Positions 48,201 through 48,612 of a stretch of DNA of 48,612 nucleotides are shown one piece after another. The notes under the pieces were generated by a model. It was not told where the DNA came from, made no database searches, and saw only the letters and a list, made by a program, of their open reading frames with translations. Both the position numbers and the translations under genes were made by a program. Within the stretch, counting starts at the first letter, position 1. Each line of letters begins with the position of its first letter. Source of the stretch: a virus; the IMG/VR virus record IMGVR_UViG_3300034073_005326, positions 1-48,612 of that record, one strand, 5' to 3'.

Positions 48201-48566
48201 ATGGATAAGCTTGAAGAGATGTACAATCAGCAGCGGGACTTCAACATTCTGCTTCGTGACGAGAGACAGTATCCAGATTTTCCACTGGATCTTTCTCTGA
48301 AAAAGAACCAGCAGATCCTCAAGGGACTCGCCCACGAATGCATGCATGAGCTCTTTGAGGCAAATCACCTGCTAAAGAACAGTAAGAACCACCGCGTCAC
48401 AGACATCAAAGATTTCGATCGTGAATCCTACAAGGAAGAGCTCGTCGACGCCCTACACTACTTCTTCGGCATTGTAATTTATAGCGGAATTTCGGCCGAA
48501 GAACTTCATGAGGCTTTCATGAAGAAAGGCGCAATCAACGTTCAGCGTGTAAAGAATGGATATTAA
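48201..48566 (+). CDS. all-alpha NTP pyrophosphatase / dimeric dUTPase-like (MazG superfamily)
   Basis: The 121-aa protein carries the helix pair expected of this superfamily. ECMHELFEANH (E46, E50) is followed about 30 residues later by YKEELVDALHYFFGIVIYSG (E80-x-x-D83). This acidic E..E...E..D layout binds magnesium for NTP or dUTP hydrolysis. The dimeric dUTPase group has the same LVDxLHF pattern. A trimeric dUTPase is also present at 25099, so this one may act on another nucleotide. AGGAG at 48184 and TACAAT at 48189 precede the start. Confidence 0.7.
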   Translation: MDKLEEMYNQQRDFNILLRDERQYPDFPLDLSLKKNQQILKGLAHECMHELFEANHLLKNSKNHRVTDIKDFDRESYKEELVDALHYFFGIVIYSGISAEELHEAFMKKGAINVQRVKNGY

Positions 48567-48582
48567 ATGTTAGGATAAGAAC

Positions 48583-48612
48583 ATGACAAAGCCTATCGAT
48601 TGGGCGAATCTG
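48583..48612 (+). CDS. start of a gene cut by the window edge
   Basis: ATG 48583 opens a frame reading MTKPIDWANL to the window end. Ten codons are too few to assign. The upstream TAGGATAAGAAC could be a weak ribosome-binding site. Confidence 0.35.
   Translation, partial: MTKPIDWANL

Noticed and set aside
1-48612. tRNA genes, CRISPR arrays, transposases, integrase or attachment sites
   Set aside because: No cloverleaf, regularly spaced repeat array, recombinase motif or flanking direct repeat was noticed on reading both strands. A tRNA-specific scan was not possible here.

Overview
The window is one contiguous stretch of a tailed-phage genome. It encodes a contractile-tail (myovirus) structural module with T4-superfamily parts, followed by a T4-like replication and nucleotide-metabolism module and a long tail of accessory genes. 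No tRNA, rRNA, CRISPR array, integrase or transposase was seen. Genes are tightly packed, with many ATGA/TAATG overlaps. The large size of the tail proteins, the vitamin-B12-type ribonucleotide reductase, ThyX, Hsp20, and many small proteins beginning with an MK(I/L)T...I-x-E leader suggest a large aquatic/marine-type myovirus of a bacterium. The host cannot be named from this sequence.

Layout. 1-20 kb, late/virion genes: tail sheath C-terminus, tail tube, a homing-type HNH nuclease and two reverse-strand adhesin/decoration genes dropped into the tail cluster, a gp26-like baseplate hub protein, small baseplate proteins, a 1572-aa tape measure, an 1845-aa baseplate protein with a five-fold repeat, a gp53/LysM-like protein and an 1114-aa hub-like protein. 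20-33 kb, replication and precursor synthesis: a minimal family-A DNA polymerase, HD-domain protein, gp32-like SSB behind a structured leader, UvsX/RecA, dUTPase, a reverse-strand kinase-like protein, 5'-3' exonuclease, DnaB-type helicase, class II RNR, ThyX and thymidylate kinase. 33-39 kb: Hsp20, M15 endolysin (reverse strand, behind a bidirectional terminator), an apparently frameshifted basic protein, a zinc-ribbon protein, a DNA methyltransferase, an S66 LD-carboxypeptidase, a metallophosphoesterase and an HNH protein. 39-48.6 kb: a large unknown protein, a Dps/ferritin-like protein, a nucleotidyltransferase-like protein, a second phosphoesterase, IMP dehydrogenase/GMP reductase, a cysteine-rich protein, a UDP-glucuronate-decarboxylase-like enzyme, a second methyltransferase, an actin-like ATPase and an all-alpha NTP pyrophosphatase.

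The precursor enzymes form a coherent route: RNR supplies dNTPs, dUTPase makes dUMP, ThyX makes dTMP and Tmk phosphorylates it. SSB, UvsX, exonuclease, helicase and PolA form the replication/recombination core. GuaB, the B12-dependent RNR and the ferritin-like and glycan genes suggest broad takeover of host metabolism.

The most interesting signal is a recurring N-terminal leader on otherwise unrelated proteins. Four begin MK(I/L/V)x...I-x-E, and a cysteine-rich protein begins MKDYSSLLNE. These resemble the T4 capsid-targeting sequence MKTYQEFIAE and end at a (L/I)-x-E site like that cut by the T4 prohead protease. This suggests a cargo set packaged in the head, possibly including a kinase-like protein. 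A second signal is a group of genes with no Shine-Dalgarno whose -10 box ends 7-8 nt before the ATG, predicting leaderless transcripts.
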